A stretch of DNA of 64,000 nucleotides from Escherichia coli (GCA_021307345.1 CP089930.1:3224001-3288000); one strand, 5' to 3'. Shown: positions 41,349 through 54,504, numbered from the stretch's first letter. The notes: generated from the letters alone by a model not told the origin. Program-made: numbers and translations.

Positions 41349-42435
41349 GATTGCCAGGATTAAGAAGTCTTTTGGTCGCACCCAGGTGCTGAACGATATC
41401 TCACTGGATATTCCTTCAGGCCAGATGGTCGCGCTGCTGGGGCCGTCCGGTTCCGGGAAAACCACGCTGCTGCGTATTATTGCCGGGCTGGAACATCAAA
41501 CCAGCGGACATATTCGCTTCAACGGCACTGACGTCAGCCGCCTGCACGCGCGCGACCGTAAAGTCGGTTTCGTGTTCCAGCATTACGCGTTGTTCCGCCA
41601 TATGACGGTATTCGACAATATCGCTTTTGGCCTGACGGTGCTGCCGCGTCGCGAGCGGCCAAATGCCGCAGCCATCAAAGCGAAAGTGACAAAATTGCTG
41701 GAGATGGTGCAGCTTGCTCATCTGGCGGATCGTTATCCGGCACAGCTTTCGGGCGGTCAGAAACAGCGTGTGGCGCTGGCGCGCGCCCTTGCTGTTGAAC
41801 CGCAAATTCTGCTGCTCGATGAACCGTTCGGCGCACTGGATGCGCAGGTGCGTAAAGAGCTGCGTCGTTGGTTGCGTCAACTGCATGAAGAACTGAAATT
41901 CACCAGCGTCTTCGTGACCCACGACCAGGAAGAAGCGATGGAAGTCGCTAACCGCGTGGTGGTGATGAGCCAGGGCAATATTGAACAGGCTGACGCGCCG
42001 GATCAAGTATGGCGCGAACCGGCGACCCGTTTTGTGCTGGAATTTATGGGCGAAGTAAACCGTCTGCGTGGCACCATTCGCGGCGGGCAGTTCCATGTTG
42101 GCGCACATCGCTGGCCGCTGGGATATACGCCTGCCTATCAGGGGCCGGTGGATCTCTTCCTGCGTCCGTGGGAAGTGGATATCAGCCGCCGCACCAGCCT
42201 GGATTCGCCGCTGCCGGTTCAGGTGCTGGAAGCCAGCCCGAAAGGCCACTACACCCAATTAGTGGTGCAGCCGCTGGGATGGTATGACGACCCGCTAACC
42301 GTGGTGATGCGCGGGGATGACGCGCCAGTACGCGGCGATCGCCTGTTTGTTGGGCTGCAACATGCGCGGCTGTATAACGGTGACGAGCGTATCGAAACCC
42401 GCGATGAGGAACTTGCTCTCGCACAAAGCGCCTGA
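41338..42435 (+). CDS. cysA: CysA, sulfate/thiosulfate ABC ATPase
   Basis: CysA (365 aa) powers the importer. All ABC motifs are present: Walker [12 protein letters not shown] near residue 35, Q-loop [15 protein letters not shown], signature [15 protein letters not shown] near 136, Walker [15 protein letters not shown], and H-loop VTHDQEEA. Residues after about 240 form the regulatory TOBE-like C-terminal domain. A strong terminator follows before cysM. Confidence 0.97.
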   Translation: MSIEIARIKKSFGRTQVLNDISLDIPSGQMVALLGPSGSGKTTLLRIIAGLEHQTSGHIRFNGTDVSRLHARDRKVGFVFQHYALFRHMTVFDNIAFGLTVLPRRERPNAAAIKAKVTKLLEMVQLAHLADRYPAQLSGGQKQRVALARALAVEPQILLLDEPFGALDAQVRKELRRWLRQLHEELKFTSVFVTHDQEEAMEVANRVVVMSQGNIEQADAPDQVWREPATRFVLEFMGEVNRLRGTIRGGQFHVGAHRWPLGYTPAYQGPVDLFLRPWEVDISRRTSLDSPLPVQVLEASPKGHYTQLVVQPLGWYDDPLTVVMRGDDAPVRGDRLFVGLQHARLYNGDERIETRDEELALAQSA

Positions 42436-42456
42436 TAGGTTGAGTGAATGTTAAAC

Positions 42457-42489
42457 GCCCGGAGGCGCTTCCCGCGATCCGGGCTTTTT
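42457..42489 (+). terminator. Terminator after cysA
   Basis: GCCCGGA and TCCGGGC pair with a GGCGCTTCCCGCG-type loop and run into TTTTT. It lies 22 bases after the cysA stop. cysM would be reached only by readthrough or by its own promoter. Confidence 0.75.
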
Positions 42490-42507
42490 AATGGCAAGGT
42501 TTTGTAA

Positions 42508-42549
42508 CCTGTAGACCTGATAAGACGCACAAGCCTCGCATCAGGCAAC
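42508..42549. repeat. REP-like element between cysA and cysM
   Basis: CCTGTAGACCTGATAAGACGC with GCCTCGCATCAGGCAAC is a degenerate REP unit. It ends 20 bases before the cysM start. Confidence 0.7.
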
Positions 42550-42569
42550 ACCATGTATGGACAGAGATC

Positions 42570-43481
42570 GTGAGTACATTAGAACAAACAATAGGCAATA
42601 CGCCTCTGGTGAAGTTACAGCGAATGGGGCCGGATAACGGCAGTGAAGTCTGGTTAAAACTGGAAGGTAATAACCCGGCAGGCTCGGTGAAAGATCGTGC
42701 GGCGCTATCGATGATTGTTGAGGCGGAAAAACGCGGTGAGATTAAACCGGGCGATGTGTTGATTGAAGCCACCAGCGGTAACACCGGCATTGCGCTGGCA
42801 ATGATTGCCGCGCTTAAAGGCTATCGCATGAAATTGCTGATGCCCGACAACATGAGCCAGGAACGCCGTGCGGCGATGCGTGCCTATGGTGCGGAGCTGA
42901 TTCTGGTGACCAAAGAACAAGGCATGGAAGGCGCGCGCGATCTGGCGCTGGAAATGGCGAACCGGGGCGAAGGCAAGTTGCTCGATCAGTTCAACAACCC
43001 CGATAACCCTTATGCACATTACACCACCACCGGGCCGGAAATTTGGCAGCAGACCGGTGGGCGCATTACCCATTTTGTCTCCAGTATGGGGACGACCGGC
43101 ACCATTACCGGCGTGTCACGGTTTATGCGCGAGCAATCCAAACCGGTGACCATTGTTGGCCTGCAGCCAGAAGAGGGCAGCAGCATTCCGGGGATTCGCC
43201 GCTGGCCAGCGGAATATCTGCCGGGGATTTTCAACGCCTCGCTGGTGGATGAGGTGCTGGATATTCATCAGCGCGATGCGGAAAACACCATGCGCGAACT
43301 GGCGGTGCGGGAAGGTATTTTCTGCGGCGTTAGTTCTGGCGGCGCGGTTGCTGGTGCGCTGCGCGTGGCAAAAGCTAACGCTGGCGCGGTAGTGGTGGCG
43401 ATCATCTGCGATCGCGGCGATCGCTACCTTTCCACCGGCGTATTTGGCGAAGAACACTTTAGCCAGGGGGCGGGGATTTGA
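42570..43481 (+). CDS. cysM: CysM, O-acetylserine sulfhydrylase B
   Basis: CysM (303 aa) makes cysteine from O-acetylserine and sulfide, or S-sulfocysteine from thiosulfate. The PLP lysine is Lys41 in NPAGSVKDRAALSM. The [11 protein letters not shown] loop near 68 binds substrate. The C-terminal PLP phosphate pocket is GVSSGGAVAGALR. Length and motif wording fit CysM rather than CysK, which is encoded at 47812. The start ATG/GTG context: GTG at 42570, preceded by GACAGAGATC. Confidence 0.95.
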   Translation: MSTLEQTIGNTPLVKLQRMGPDNGSEVWLKLEGNNPAGSVKDRAALSMIVEAEKRGEIKPGDVLIEATSGNTGIALAMIAALKGYRMKLLMPDNMSQERRAAMRAYGAELILVTKEQGMEGARDLALEMANRGEGKLLDQFNNPDNPYAHYTTTGPEIWQQTGGRITHFVSSMGTTGTITGVSRFMREQSKPVTIVGLQPEEGSSIPGIRRWPAEYLPGIFNASLVDEVLDIHQRDAENTMRELAVREGIFCGVSSGGAVAGALRVAKANAGAVVVAIICDRGDRYLSTGVFGEEHFSQGAGI

Positions 43482-43483
43482 GT

Positions 43484-43876
<393 letters not shown>

Positions 43877-43877
43877 G

Positions 43878-43928
<51 letters not shown>

Positions 43929-43955
43929 GGGATCATCGGCAAGGAGAAAAACTAA

Positions 43956-44807
43956 ATGAGTAGTTTGTTGTTGTTTAACGATAAGAGCAGGGCGCTGCAG
44001 GCGGATATCGTCGCCGTGCAGTCGCAGGTCGTGTACGGCAGCGTAGGTAACAGCATTGCCGTGCCTGCGATTAAACAGAACGGCCTGAAGGTCTTTTCCG
44101 TGCCGACCGTGTTGCTGAGCAATACGCCGCATTACGATACGTTCTACGGTGGTGCGATTCCGGACGAGTGGTTTAGCGGCTATTTGCGTGCGCTACAGGA
44201 GCGTGATGCGCTGCGCCAACTTCGCGCTGTTACCACGGGCTATATGGGGACGGCATCGCAAATCAAAATCCTTGCCGAATGGCTGACAGCCTTACGCGAA
44301 GAGCATCCTGACTTGCTGATTATGGTTGATCCGGTGATTGGCGATATTGATAGCGGTATTTACGTCAAAGCTGATCTTCCCGATGCGTATCGGCAATATT
44401 TACTGCCGCTGGCGCAGGGGATTACGCCAAATATCTTTGAGCTGGAAATATTGACCGGTAAAAACTGCCGCGACCTCGACAGCGCCATTGCTGCTGCAAA
44501 AAGCCTGCTTTCAGAGACATTAAAATGGGTGGTTGTTACCAGCGCCTCCGGCAATGAAGAACATCAGGAGATGCAGGTGGTGGTGGTCAGTGCCGATAGC
44601 GTGAATGTCATTTCCCATTCACGGGTAAAAACCGACCTGAAAGGTACTGGCGATCTGTTTTGCGCCCAGCTTATTAGTGGGTTACTGAAAGGGAAGGCGT
44701 TAACCGACGCAGTACACAGCGCGGGCTTACGTGTGCTGGAGGTAATGCGTTATACCCAGCAACATGAGAGCGATGAATTGATTTTGCCGCCGCTGTTAGA
44801 AGCATAA
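43956..44807 (+). CDS. pdxK: Pyridoxine/pyridoxal/pyridoxamine kinase
   Basis: PdxK (283 aa) phosphorylates vitamin B6 vitamers and also hydroxymethylpyrimidine. It belongs to the ribokinase-like PdxK family: [20 protein letters not shown] near residue 20, [13 protein letters not shown] near 129, and the anion-hole/catalytic motif [16 protein letters not shown] near 225-240. An AAGGAGAAAAACTAA ribosome site precedes the ATG. The product PLP is the cofactor of the neighbouring CysM and CysK. Confidence 0.96.
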   Translation: MSSLLLFNDKSRALQADIVAVQSQVVYGSVGNSIAVPAIKQNGLKVFSVPTVLLSNTPHYDTFYGGAIPDEWFSGYLRALQERDALRQLRAVTTGYMGTASQIKILAEWLTALREEHPDLLIMVDPVIGDIDSGIYVKADLPDAYRQYLLPLAQGITPNIFELEILTGKNCRDLDSAIAAAKSLLSETLKWVVVTSASGNEEHQEMQVVVVSADSVNVISHSRVKTDLKGTGDLFCAQLISGLLKGKALTDAVHSAGLRVLEVMRYTQQHESDELILPPLLEA

Positions 44808-44835
44808 AAAAATGGCGCCGATGGCGCCATTTTTC
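44806..44835. terminator. Bidirectional terminator between pdxK and crr
   Basis: AAAAAATGGCGCC and GGCGCCATTTTT form a near-perfect stem with a three-base loop. The A- and T-runs serve both convergent genes; the hairpin begins inside the pdxK stop region and ends 14 bases before the crr stop. Confidence 0.9.
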
Positions 44836-44848
44836 ATTGCGGCAAGAA

Positions 44849-45358
44849 TTACTTCTTGATGCGGATAACCGGGGTTTCACCCACAGTCACGCTACCGGAC
44901 AGTTTGATCAGTTCTTTGATTTCGTCCATGTTGGAGATAACAACCGGAGTCAGGGTAGACTTGGCTTTCTCTTCCAGCAGCGGCAGATCGAATTCAATAA
45001 CCGTATCGCCAACTTTCACGCGCTGACCTTCTTCAGCAATACGCTTGAAGCCTTCGCCTTTCAGTTCAACGGTGTCGATACCGAAGTGGACGAACAGCTC
45101 AACGCCGCTATCGGATTCGATAGAGAACGCGTGGTTGGTTTCAAAGATTTTACCAATGGTGCCGTCAACCGGAGCGACCATTTTGTTACCAGTTGGTTTG
45201 ATAGCAATGCCATCACCAACGATTTTTTCCGCAAAAACGACATCCGGCACGTCTTCGATATTGACGATCTCGCCAGAGAGCGGAGCAATGATCTCAATAG
45301 TTCCGGTATCCTTTTTGTCATCGGAAACCAGAGATTTCAGTTTATCGAACAAACCCAT
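44849..45358 (-). CDS. crr: EIIA-Glc, glucose-specific PTS component
   Basis: Crr (169 aa) carries phosphate from HPr to glucose and MurNAc permeases and controls adenylate cyclase and several transporters (inducer exclusion). His91 in [15 protein letters not shown] is the phosphorylated residue and His76 (IFETNHAF) its partner. The N-terminal amphipathic tail [14 protein letters not shown] is the membrane anchor. It is the third gene of ptsH-ptsI-crr, 40 bases after ptsI. Confidence 0.98.
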
Positions 45359-45398
45359 GATCTTCTCCTAAGCAGTAAATTGGGCCGCATCTCGTGGA

Positions 45399-47126
45399 TT
45401 AGCAGATTGTTTTTTCTTCAATGAACTTGTTAACCAGCGTCATTAACTCGTCCGTTGTCGGTTGAGCAAGAGCCTGCTCTGCTAACACCTTCGCATCTTC
45501 GAAGTTCGTGTTACGGATAATCTTCTTAATGCGCGGGATAGAAATGGCGCTCATAGAGAATTCGTCCAGACCCATCCCCAGCAACAGAAGTGTAGCACGT
45601 TCATCGCCAGCAAGCTCACCACACATGCCAGTCCATTTGCCTTCAGCATGAGAAGCATCAATAACTTGCTTGATCAAGTTCAGCACGGACGGTGACATTG
45701 GCTGGTAAAGGTGTGAAATCATATCATTACCACGGTCAACTGCCAGAGTGTACTGCGTTAAATCATTGGTGCCGATACTAAAGAAATCAACTTCTTTGGC
45801 TAAATGACGCGCAATTGTTGCGGCAGCCGGTGTTTCCACCATTACGCCAATTTCAATTGATTCGTCAAACGCTTTACCTTCGTCGCGCAGTTCCTGCTTG
45901 TAGATTTCGATCTCTTTGCGCAGAGCGCGTACTTCTTCGACAGAGATGATCATCGGGAACATGATGCGCAATTTACCGAAAGCCGAGGCACGCAGGATAG
46001 CGCGGAGCTGATCGCGCAGGATCTCTTTACGATCCATCGCGATACGGATAGCACGCCAGCCGAGGAACGGGTTCTCTTCTTTCGGGAAGTTCATGTACGG
46101 CAGCTCTTTGTCGCCGCCAATGTCCATGGTACGAACGATAACAGCCTGCGAACCACACGCTTCAGCCACTGCTTTATAGGCAGCAAACTGTTCTTCTTCT
46201 GTTGGCAGCGCGTCGCGGTCCATGAACAAGAATTCGGTACGATACAGACCAACGCCTTCAGCGCCGTTACGTTCTGCACCTTCAACATCACGAACAGTAC
46301 CGATGTTAGCGCACACTTCTACCTGGTGACCGTCCAGCGTAATAGCCGGGAGATCTTTCAGTTTAGCAAGCTCTGCTTTTTCAGAAGCAACTTGCTCCTG
46401 AACAGCGCGCAATTTATCGATAACTTCGTTGGTTGGATTGACGTAAACCTGATTATTTACGGCATCCAGAATCAGATAGTCGTCATTTTTCACCTGCGAA
46501 GTGACGCTACCAGTACCCACGATGGCCGGCAGCTCCAGAGAACGCGCCATAATAGAAGTGTGGGAAGTACGGCCACCCGCGTCGGTGATGAAACCCAGCA
46601 CCTTCTTCAGGTTCAACTGTGCGGTTTCGGACGGTGTCAGGTCAGCGGCAACCAGAATGACTTCATCCTGAATGGCGCTCAGATCGATAATCTTCAGACC
46701 CAGGATGTTGCGCAGCAGGCGCTTACCGATATCACGCACGTCAGCCGCACGCTCTTTCAGGTATTCATCATCCAGTTCTTCCAGGGCAGAAGCCTGACCT
46801 TCAATAACTTCATGAGCAGCTGCGTCAGCCGTCATGTGCTTATCTTTAATCAGGGCTATGATTTCCTGCTCCAGCTCCTCATCTTCGAGCAGCATAATAT
46901 GCCCTTCAAAGATGGCTTCTTTTTCTTCACCGAACGTTTCACCAGCTTTCGTTTTGATCGTTTCCAGCTGGGCTGATGCCTTGGCACGACCGCTCAGAAA
47001 ACGTTCAACTTCCTGATCAACCTGGTCGGCAGAAATTTTTTTCCGGTCAATGACGATTTCGTCTTCTTTCAGAAGCAGAGCTTTACCGAAAGCAATACCC
47101 GGGGATGCTAAAATGCCTGAAATCAT
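45399..47126 (-). CDS. ptsI: PTS enzyme I
   Basis: Enzyme I (575 aa) transfers phosphate from phosphoenolpyruvate to HPr, the first step of every PTS sugar. The active histidine is His189 in [15 protein letters not shown]. The PEP-binding barrel has [20 protein letters not shown] near 293, [15 protein letters not shown] near 331, and the catalytic Cys502 region [14 protein letters not shown]. It lies 44 bases after ptsH. Confidence 0.98.
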   Translation of the reverse strand: MISGILASPGIAFGKALLLKEDEIVIDRKKISADQVDQEVERFLSGRAKASAQLETIKTKAGETFGEEKEAIFEGHIMLLEDEELEQEIIALIKDKHMTADAAAHEVIEGQASALEELDDEYLKERAADVRDIGKRLLRNILGLKIIDLSAIQDEVILVAADLTPSETAQLNLKKVLGFITDAGGRTSHTSIMARSLELPAIVGTGSVTSQVKNDDYLILDAVNNQVYVNPTNEVIDKLRAVQEQVASEKAELAKLKDLPAITLDGHQVEVCANIGTVRDVEGAERNGAEGVGLYRTEFLFMDRDALPTEEEQFAAYKAVAEACGSQAVIVRTMDIGGDKELPYMNFPKEENPFLGWRAIRIAMDRKEILRDQLRAILRASAFGKLRIMFPMIISVEEVRALRKEIEIYKQELRDEGKAFDESIEIGVMVETPAAATIARHLAKEVDFFSIGTNDLTQYTLAVDRGNDMISHLYQPMSPSVLNLIKQVIDASHAEGKWTGMCGELAGDERATLLLLGMGLDEFSMSAISIPRIKKIIRNTNFEDAKVLAEQALAQPTTDELMTLVNKFIEEKTIC

Positions 47127-47170
47127 AACCCTACCTTACTTGTGACTGATTTTTAAAAGAACCCGGGAAA

Positions 47171-47428
47171 TTACTCGAGTTCCGCCATCAGTTTAACCAG
47201 ATGTTCAACCGCTTTCTGCTCGTCTTCGCCTTCAGCGGAGATAGTCACAACGGTCCCTTGAGTCAGGCCCAGAGTCTGCAGTTTAAACAGGCTTTTCGCG
47301 CTGGCGCTTTTGCCGTTGGAAGTCACAGTAATTTCAGAAGTGAAGCCCTTAGCTTCTTTTACAAACTGGGCAGCAGGGCGGGTGTGCAGACCGTTCGGAG
47401 CGGTAATGGTAACTTCTTGCTGGAACAT
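47171..47428 (-). CDS. ptsH: HPr, PTS phosphocarrier protein
   Basis: HPr (85 aa) relays phosphate from Enzyme I to sugar-specific components. His15 lies in [17 protein letters not shown]. The Ser46 region [18 protein letters not shown] is the site used for regulatory contacts in other bacteria. It is the first gene of the operon, with a TTGGGGAAATACA leader and a long regulatory gap upstream. Confidence 0.98.
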
Positions 47429-47811
47429 TGTATTTCCCCAACTTATAGGTTTAGTGTTGTGGAACTAAAGTCTAGCCTGGCGGTTTGACTTTAGCCTGTA
47501 TTGTTAGCGCCAGTTTTTAACAGACGCGACGCACGAAGTGTTCTGTACAGTCCATTGCTGGCGGATATCGACCGCTGACGTTTCGTTCATCATTAAACAT
47601 TATGCCGCTAAAGGAAGAATTGAACCAAATCATAAAATCGATTCAGCTAAGGCTTTTCCTGTAACGATTAATTTCGCGCATCAAAATAATTAGTCAGGTT
47701 AAATACCAGTTCCGACAGGCTGAATCAATGCCAGGAGAGGCTAAAATTTGAAGTAGGCCACAAAAAAGCACCTGAAAAGGTGCTTTTTTACGCATTTTTA
47801 ACAACCTGGCA
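47429..47811 (-). promoter_or_regulatory. pts promoter region and gap to cysK
   Basis: This 383-base gap carries the ptsH promoters on the minus strand. A -10-like CATAAT lies at 47599-47604. Upstream, TTTATGATTTGGTTCAATTC resembles the published CRP site of the E. coli P0 promoter. Mlc is also known to act here. The plus-strand T-run end near 47789 belongs to the cysK terminator. I see no extra gene in the gap. Confidence 0.6.
47762..47789 (-). terminator. Terminator after cysK
   Basis: AAAAAAGCACCT and AGGTGCTTTTTT form a perfect stem around GAAA. On the minus strand it follows the cysK stop by 22 bases. The symmetric A/T runs could also stop transcripts from the other side. Confidence 0.9.
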
Positions 47812-48783
47812 TTACTGTTGCAATTCTTTTTCGGTAAAGAGATCGGCAAATAATGCGGTGCTTAAATAACGCTCACCCGATGATGGCAGAATAACCACAA
47901 TATTCTTATTGGTAAAGCTTTCATCTTCTTGTAGTTTCAACGCCGCAGCAACCGCCGCGCCGGAAGAGATTCCGGCAAGAATGCCTTCTTCTTCCATTAA
48001 ACGACGTGCAGTAGAGATAGCTTCTTCATTGGTGATGCCAATAACTTTATCGACCAGTTTGAGATCAAGGTTCGCCGGGATAAAGCCAGCGCCGATGCCC
48101 TGGATTTTATGCGGGCCGGGTTTGATTTCTTCACCTGCCAGCGCCTGGGCGATGACGGGAGAATCGGTTGGCTCAACGGCAACAGAGATGAGGTCAGTCT
48201 TGCCTTTGGTGCCTTTAATGTAGCGGCTGACGCCGGTCAGCGTACCGCCAGTACCGACACCCGCAATAAATACATCAACCTGACCGTCGGTATCTTCCCA
48301 GATCTCCGGACCGGTGGTTTTTTCATGAATTTCCGGATTCGCCGGGTTGCTGAATTGTTGTAGCAGCAGGTATTTCTCTGGGTTACTGGCGACAATTTCT
48401 TCTGCTTTTTGAATCGCGCCTTTCATGCCTTTCGCGCCTTCAGTCAGTACCAGGTTTGCGCCCAGGGCTTTCAGCAGTTTGCGGCGTTCAATACTCATTG
48501 TCTCTGGCATGGTCAGAGTGAGTTTATAACCGCGAGCGGCTGCCACATAAGCCAGAGCAATACCAGTGTTGCCGCTGGTGGGTTCAACCAGTTCAACGCC
48601 GGGTTTCAGCACGCCGCGTTTTTCGGCATCCCAAATCATATTGGCACCGATACGGCACTTAACGCTGAAGCTGGGGTTACGAGATTCCACCTTCGCCAGA
48701 ATACGTCCGTTACCGATGCGATTCAGGCGAACCAGCGGTGTGTGACCGATAGTCAGCGAGTTATCTTCAAAAATCTTACTCAT
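47812..48783 (-). CDS. cysK: CysK, O-acetylserine sulfhydrylase A
   Basis: CysK (323 aa) makes cysteine from O-acetylserine and sulfide and forms the cysteine synthase complex with CysE. The PLP lysine is Lys42 in [33 protein letters not shown] near 69 is the substrate loop, and [15 protein letters not shown] the phosphate pocket. It also activates CdiA-type toxins in some strains. The second isozyme, CysM, lies 4 kb away. Confidence 0.97.
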   Translation of the reverse strand: MSKIFEDNSLTIGHTPLVRLNRIGNGRILAKVESRNPSFSVKCRIGANMIWDAEKRGVLKPGVELVEPTSGNTGIALAYVAAARGYKLTLTMPETMSIERRKLLKALGANLVLTEGAKGMKGAIQKAEEIVASNPEKYLLLQQFSNPANPEIHEKTTGPEIWEDTDGQVDVFIAGVGTGGTLTGVSRYIKGTKGKTDLISVAVEPTDSPVIAQALAGEEIKPGPHKIQGIGAGFIPANLDLKLVDKVIGITNEEAISTARRLMEEEGILAGISSGAAVAAALKLQEDESFTNKNIVVILPSSGERYLSTALFADLFTEKELQQ

Positions 48784-48906
48784 GGCCTGTCCTTAACTGT
48801 ATGAAATTGGGATACAACAGGTAGCATACCCGCTCAGAGAATATGCGGAAGTAAGGATTTAGCATATCTATATGCAGAAGGGAAATAATGACTTGCAAGA
48901 TGGAAT

Positions 48907-48932
48907 AAGGGTGGCATAAGCCACCCTTGTTT
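48907..48932 (-). terminator. Terminator after cysZ
   Basis: AAGGGTGGC and GCCACCCTT pair around ATAA. It lies between the cysZ stop (48967) and the cysK promoter region, so it can end cysZ transcripts; on the plus strand it runs into GTTTC. Confidence 0.7.
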
Positions 48933-48966
48933 CATACAAATAGTTTACAAAACAACCGGAAGATTG

Positions 48967-49728
48967 TTACCGCCATAGTGCATGTTTAGCGCGATAGCAA
49001 TCGACCCACATTGCTGTCGCGCCACAGACGGCCACCGGCATGATGAACAGGTTGAGCACCGGGATCATCGTGAACAGACTCGTTAATGCGCCAAACTGCA
49101 TGTTAGTGATTTTGCGCGTGCGCAGGGCAGTGCGCATTTCTTTGAACGGCACTTTGTGGTTGTCGAACGGATAGTCGCAGTACTGAATGGCTAACATCCA
49201 GGCGCTGAACAGGAACCACAACACTGGCGCGACGGTTTGCCCGATGCCTGGGATAAAGTAGAGGATCAGCAATACGATGGCGCGTGGCAAATACCACGCA
49301 AATTTTTGCCATTCGCGTTTCATAATTCGCGGCACATCTTTCATGATACCCAAAATTCCGGTATCCGGCGGCGTAGCGCCTGTCAGCCTTGCTTCCAGTT
49401 GTTCAGCCAATAAACCGTTAAATGGCGCGGCAATCCAGTTCGCAATAGTTGAGAAAAAATAGCCAAAAATCAGCAGCACGGAGAGAACCGCGACAGGCCA
49501 CAGCAAATAGCTTAACCATTGCAGCCAGTCAGGCACGTGGCTCATTAATGATGGGATCCAGACATCCAGTTGGGTAAAGAGCCACCAGAATGCACTTCCC
49601 ATCAACAAAATATTGACCAACAGAGGTAAAATGACAAAACGCCGAATCCCGGGTTGCGAGACGAGCTTCCAGCCTTGCGCAAAATAGTAAAAACCGCTGC
49701 GTGGGGAAGATGTGTATGTTGAAACCAT
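48967..49728 (-). CDS. cysZ: CysZ, sulfate transporter
   Basis: CysZ (253 aa) is an inner-membrane protein for high-affinity sulfate uptake. It has about four long hydrophobic stretches (near residues 30-52, 68-95, 142-172, 205-235) and the conserved [21 protein letters not shown]-terminus. It lies upstream of cysK on the same strand. Sulfite is reported to inhibit it. Confidence 0.95.
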   Translation of the reverse strand: MVSTYTSSPRSGFYYFAQGWKLVSQPGIRRFVILPLLVNILLMGSAFWWLFTQLDVWIPSLMSHVPDWLQWLSYLLWPVAVLSVLLIFGYFFSTIANWIAAPFNGLLAEQLEARLTGATPPDTGILGIMKDVPRIMKREWQKFAWYLPRAIVLLILYFIPGIGQTVAPVLWFLFSAWMLAIQYCDYPFDNHKVPFKEMRTALRTRKITNMQFGALTSLFTMIPVLNLFIMPVAVCGATAMWVDCYRAKHALWR

Positions 49729-49957
49729 AATCAGGAGATGCTCCTTTTGACCAATCCCAGGAAAATTCTGCGTATTTTACCGGGTAATTGCGCAATGGAC
49801 AGTTAGGATATGTTCGAAAAAACAGCAAAAAGCACGATTTCATCTATCTTTGTGCTGTGAAAGTTAAGAGTGCACTTGCACTCGAGGTAATCGGCAAATA
49901 CTCTTAGTGAGTAAATGTTTGCCGTGGTGGCAAGGTGTTAGAACAACAGAGAATATA

Positions 49958-50950
49958 ATGATGCAGGATTTGCGTCTGATATTAATCATTGTTGGCGCGA
50001 TCGCCATAATCGCTTTACTGGTACATGGTTTCTGGACCAGCCGTAAAGAACGATCTTCTATGTTCCGCGATCGGCCATTAAAACGAATGAAGTCAAAACG
50101 TGACGACGATTCTTATGATGAGGATGTCGAAGATGATGAGGGCGTTGGTGAGGTTCGTGTTCACCGCGTAAATCATGCCCCGGCTAAAGCCCAGGAGCAT
50201 GAGGCTGCTCGTCCGTCGCCGCAACACCAGTACCAACCGCCTTATGCGTCTGCGCAGCCGCGTCAACCGGTTCAGCAGCCGCCTGAAGTGCAGGTATCGC
50301 CGCAACATGCTCCGCATTCAGCGCAGCCGATTCAGCAACCGCAGCCGGTTCAGCAGCCGACCTACCAGCCGCAGCCTGAACAGCAGGTTGCTTCGCAAGT
50401 ACCGCCAGCTCCGCAACCGACGCAGCCAGCGCCCCAACCAGCGCAGCAGGCTTTCCAGGTTGCGGAACCCGTAGCGGCACCGCAGCCTGAACCTGTAAAT
50501 GAACCGGCACCTGTCATGGATAAGCCGAAGCGTAAAGAAGCGGTGATCATTATGAACGTCGCGGCGCATCACGGTAGCGAGCTGAATGGTGAACTGCTTC
50601 TTAACAGCATTCAGCAGGCGGGCTTTATCTTTGGCGATATGAATATTTACCATCGTCATCTCAGCCCGGACGGCAGTGGCCCTGCGTTATTCAGCCTGGC
50701 GAATATGGTGAAACCGGGAACATTCGATCCTGAAATGAAGGATTTCACCACTCCTGGCGTCACTATCTTTATGCAGGTTCCGTCTTATGGTGATGAACTG
50801 CAAAACTTCAAGCTGATGCTGCAATCTGCGCAGCATATCGCTGATGAAGTCGGTGGCGTAGTTCTTGACGATCAGCGCCGTATGATGACTCCGCAGAAAC
50901 TGCGCGAGTATCAGGACATCATCCGCGAAGTGAAAGACGCTAACGTCTGA
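49958..50950 (+). CDS. zipA: ZipA, FtsZ-anchoring cell-division protein
   Basis: ZipA (330 aa) tethers FtsZ polymers to the inner membrane. It has an N-terminal membrane anchor (residues 6-27, [20 protein letters not shown]), a charged segment ([18 protein letters not shown]), a proline/glutamine-rich flexible linker from about 85 to 185, and a globular C-terminal FtsZ-binding domain ([20 protein letters not shown] onward). I start at the ATG at 49958; 17 open codons upstream are not family-like. The linker differs from the K-12 version as recalled, giving 330 rather than 328 residues. Confidence 0.96.
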   Translation: MMQDLRLILIIVGAIAIIALLVHGFWTSRKERSSMFRDRPLKRMKSKRDDDSYDEDVEDDEGVGEVRVHRVNHAPAKAQEHEAARPSPQHQYQPPYASAQPRQPVQQPPEVQVSPQHAPHSAQPIQQPQPVQQPTYQPQPEQQVASQVPPAPQPTQPAPQPAQQAFQVAEPVAAPQPEPVNEPAPVMDKPKRKEAVIIMNVAAHHGSELNGELLLNSIQQAGFIFGDMNIYHRHLSPDGSGPALFSLANMVKPGTFDPEMKDFTTPGVTIFMQVPSYGDELQNFKLMLQSAQHIADEVGGVVLDDQRRMMTPQKLREYQDIIREVKDANV

Positions 50951-50980
50951 TACACTTAAGGCAAATTAACTCTTCTTCGA

Positions 50981-51003
50981 ACCCCCGCTTGTCGGGGGTT
51001 TTT
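50981..51003 (+). terminator. Terminator after zipA
   Basis: ACCCCCG and CGGGGGT pair around CTTGT... and lead into TTTTT. It ends 18 bases before the ligA start, so ligA needs readthrough or its own promoter. Confidence 0.8.
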
Positions 51004-51011
51004 AGCATTGA

Positions 51012-53036
<2,025 letters not shown>

Positions 53037-53037
53037 G

Positions 53038-53256
53038 ATGGAAAAAGAGCAGCTGATTGAAATAGCCAATACGATAATGCCGTTTGGCAAGTACAAAGGG
53101 CGTCGCTTAATCGACCTGCCGGAAGAGTATCTTTTGTGGTTTGCCCGCAAGGATGAGTTCCCGGCAGGAAAACTCGGTGAGCTAATGCAAATCACGCTGC
53201 TGATTAAAACCGAGGGGCTGACGCAACTGGTTCAGCCCCTGAAACGTCCGCTTTAA
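53038..53256 (+). CDS. ypeB: YpeB, small DUF3820 protein
   Basis: This 72-aa protein belongs by recalled sequence to DUF3820 (putative quorum-sensing-regulated virulence factor family). It has the conserved IMPFGKYKGRRLIDLPEEYL (about 13-32) and LLWFARKDEFPAGKLGELMQ. No signal or membrane segment is seen. Related motifs occur in exonuclease-associated domains, but the function is unknown. It is likely co-transcribed with ligA and overlaps the yfeH end by 4 bases. Confidence 0.9.
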   Translation: MEKEQLIEIANTIMPFGKYKGRRLIDLPEEYLLWFARKDEFPAGKLGELMQITLLIKTEGLTQLVQPLKRPL

Positions 53257-54251
53257 ATCTTCCCTGCGTGGCTTTCCTGCTGCGCCTGTAGTTGCTCGGT
53301 CTGGCGCTTATAACGACGCGCCAGCACCGCGCAAACCATCAGCTGGATCTGATGGAAAATCATCAGTGGCAGCACCATCATACCGATAACTGACGTTGGG
53401 AACAGAATGTTCGCCATCGGAATGCCATTCGCCAGGCTCTTTTTCGAACCACAGAAGACAATCGTTATCTCATCCGCCTTATTGAAACCCAGTCGGCGTG
53501 CCATAAAGACGTTAATCACAATCACGATAGCCAACAGCACGCAGCTGACCACCACGATAAACAGCAACGATCCCCAGCCGACTTTGTGCCAGATGCCGTT
53601 AACAACAGCTTCGCTGAAGGCCGTATAGACCACCAACAGAATGGAGGTCTGGTCAGTTTTCGCAATCCACTTTTTATTGCGCGCCACCCAGTTGCCAATC
53701 CACGGGCGAGAAAGATGTCCCAACACAAAAGGTAGTAACAGCTGCAGCATAATCTTACCGACCTGTTCGAGGCTGCCCTCTGCACCGTGAACATTCATTA
53801 CCAGACCAACCAACAATGGCGAAAGGAAAATACCCAGCAGGCTGGATGCTGATGCAGAACAAACGGCCGCCGCAACGTTACCGCCCGCCATCGAGGTAAA
53901 AGCGATTGCAGACTGCACCGTGGCAGGAAGAATGCAAAGATAGAGAAAGCCGGAATAGAGCATGGGATCGACGTTTACTGGTTTCCACCAGGCAAACAAC
54001 ACGCCCAGAACCGGAAACAGCACGAAGGTACTGCACATCACCCACAAATGCAGTCGCCAGTGACTACCGCCTGCAATAATGGCCTCTCGCGACAACTTCG
54101 CGCCGTGCATAAAGAACAGCAGGGCAATGGCTGCTGTGGTCAGATTTTCAAAGAAGGGGACGAAATCGCCTCTGGCCGGAAAGAAAGAAGCCAGTAACAC
54201 CACCGTGACCAGGGTTAAGGTGAAAGGATCGAGGATACGAAAAAGTTTCAT
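53253..54251 (-). CDS. yfeH: YfeH, bile acid:sodium symporter-family membrane protein
   Basis: This 332-aa inner-membrane protein has nine to ten helices and fits the SBF-like (bile acid/sodium symporter, PF13593) family: FFMHGAKLSREAIIAGGSHW near 47, CILPATVQSAIAFTSMAGGN near 106, and IVFCGSKKSLANGIPMANIL near 262. The substrate is unknown. In K-12 it is divergent from the regulator gene yfeR; here only a yfeR remnant remains, so YfeH may have lost its regulator. Confidence 0.92.
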   Translation of the reverse strand: MKLFRILDPFTLTLVTVVLLASFFPARGDFVPFFENLTTAAIALLFFMHGAKLSREAIIAGGSHWRLHLWVMCSTFVLFPVLGVLFAWWKPVNVDPMLYSGFLYLCILPATVQSAIAFTSMAGGNVAAAVCSASASSLLGIFLSPLLVGLVMNVHGAEGSLEQVGKIMLQLLLPFVLGHLSRPWIGNWVARNKKWIAKTDQTSILLVVYTAFSEAVVNGIWHKVGWGSLLFIVVVSCVLLAIVIVINVFMARRLGFNKADEITIVFCGSKKSLANGIPMANILFPTSVIGMMVLPLMIFHQIQLMVCAVLARRYKRQTEQLQAQQESHAGKI

Positions 54252-54340
54252 AAAGGCTCCAGATAATCGATGGTTCTATTGTGCTTCTTCCAGTTTGAGA
54301 AATAAAATTGATTTATTGCATTCATTCATGAAGAAAATAG

Positions 54341-54493
54341 ATGAATGACTCTTTAAAACAATTAAAGGTTTTCGTCACAGTAGCGAAGGAAGAACCGGAC
54401 ACTTTCAACAGCTGGTGAAGCATTAGAGGACGTGGAGCAAGAACAGGGGGAATAGTGATGGCAGGGCGAGAAGGGGAATCGTTGTATCATATA
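54341..54493 (+). pseudogene. yfeR: Remnant of yfeR, LysR-type regulator gene with large internal deletion
   Basis: An ATG at 54341 starts MNDSLKQLKVFVTVAKE, nearly the start of K-12 YfeR as I recall it (MNYSLKQLKVFVTVAQE). After about 18 codons the sequence jumps to text matching the end of that protein: in frame 54396 onward RTLSTAGEALEDVEQEQGE, then, in a third frame from 54458, MAGREGESLYHI. The whole middle (about 250 codons) is missing and there are at least two frame changes. The alignment rests on memory of the K-12 protein. Confidence 0.85.
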
Positions 54494-54504
54494 TCGTGTT
54501 ATGC

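Noticed and set aside
50200-50510. Proline/glutamine repeat tract in zipA as a possible disrupted gene or novel repeat protein
   Set aside because: This is the normal flexible linker of ZipA; length variation there is common and the frame is intact.
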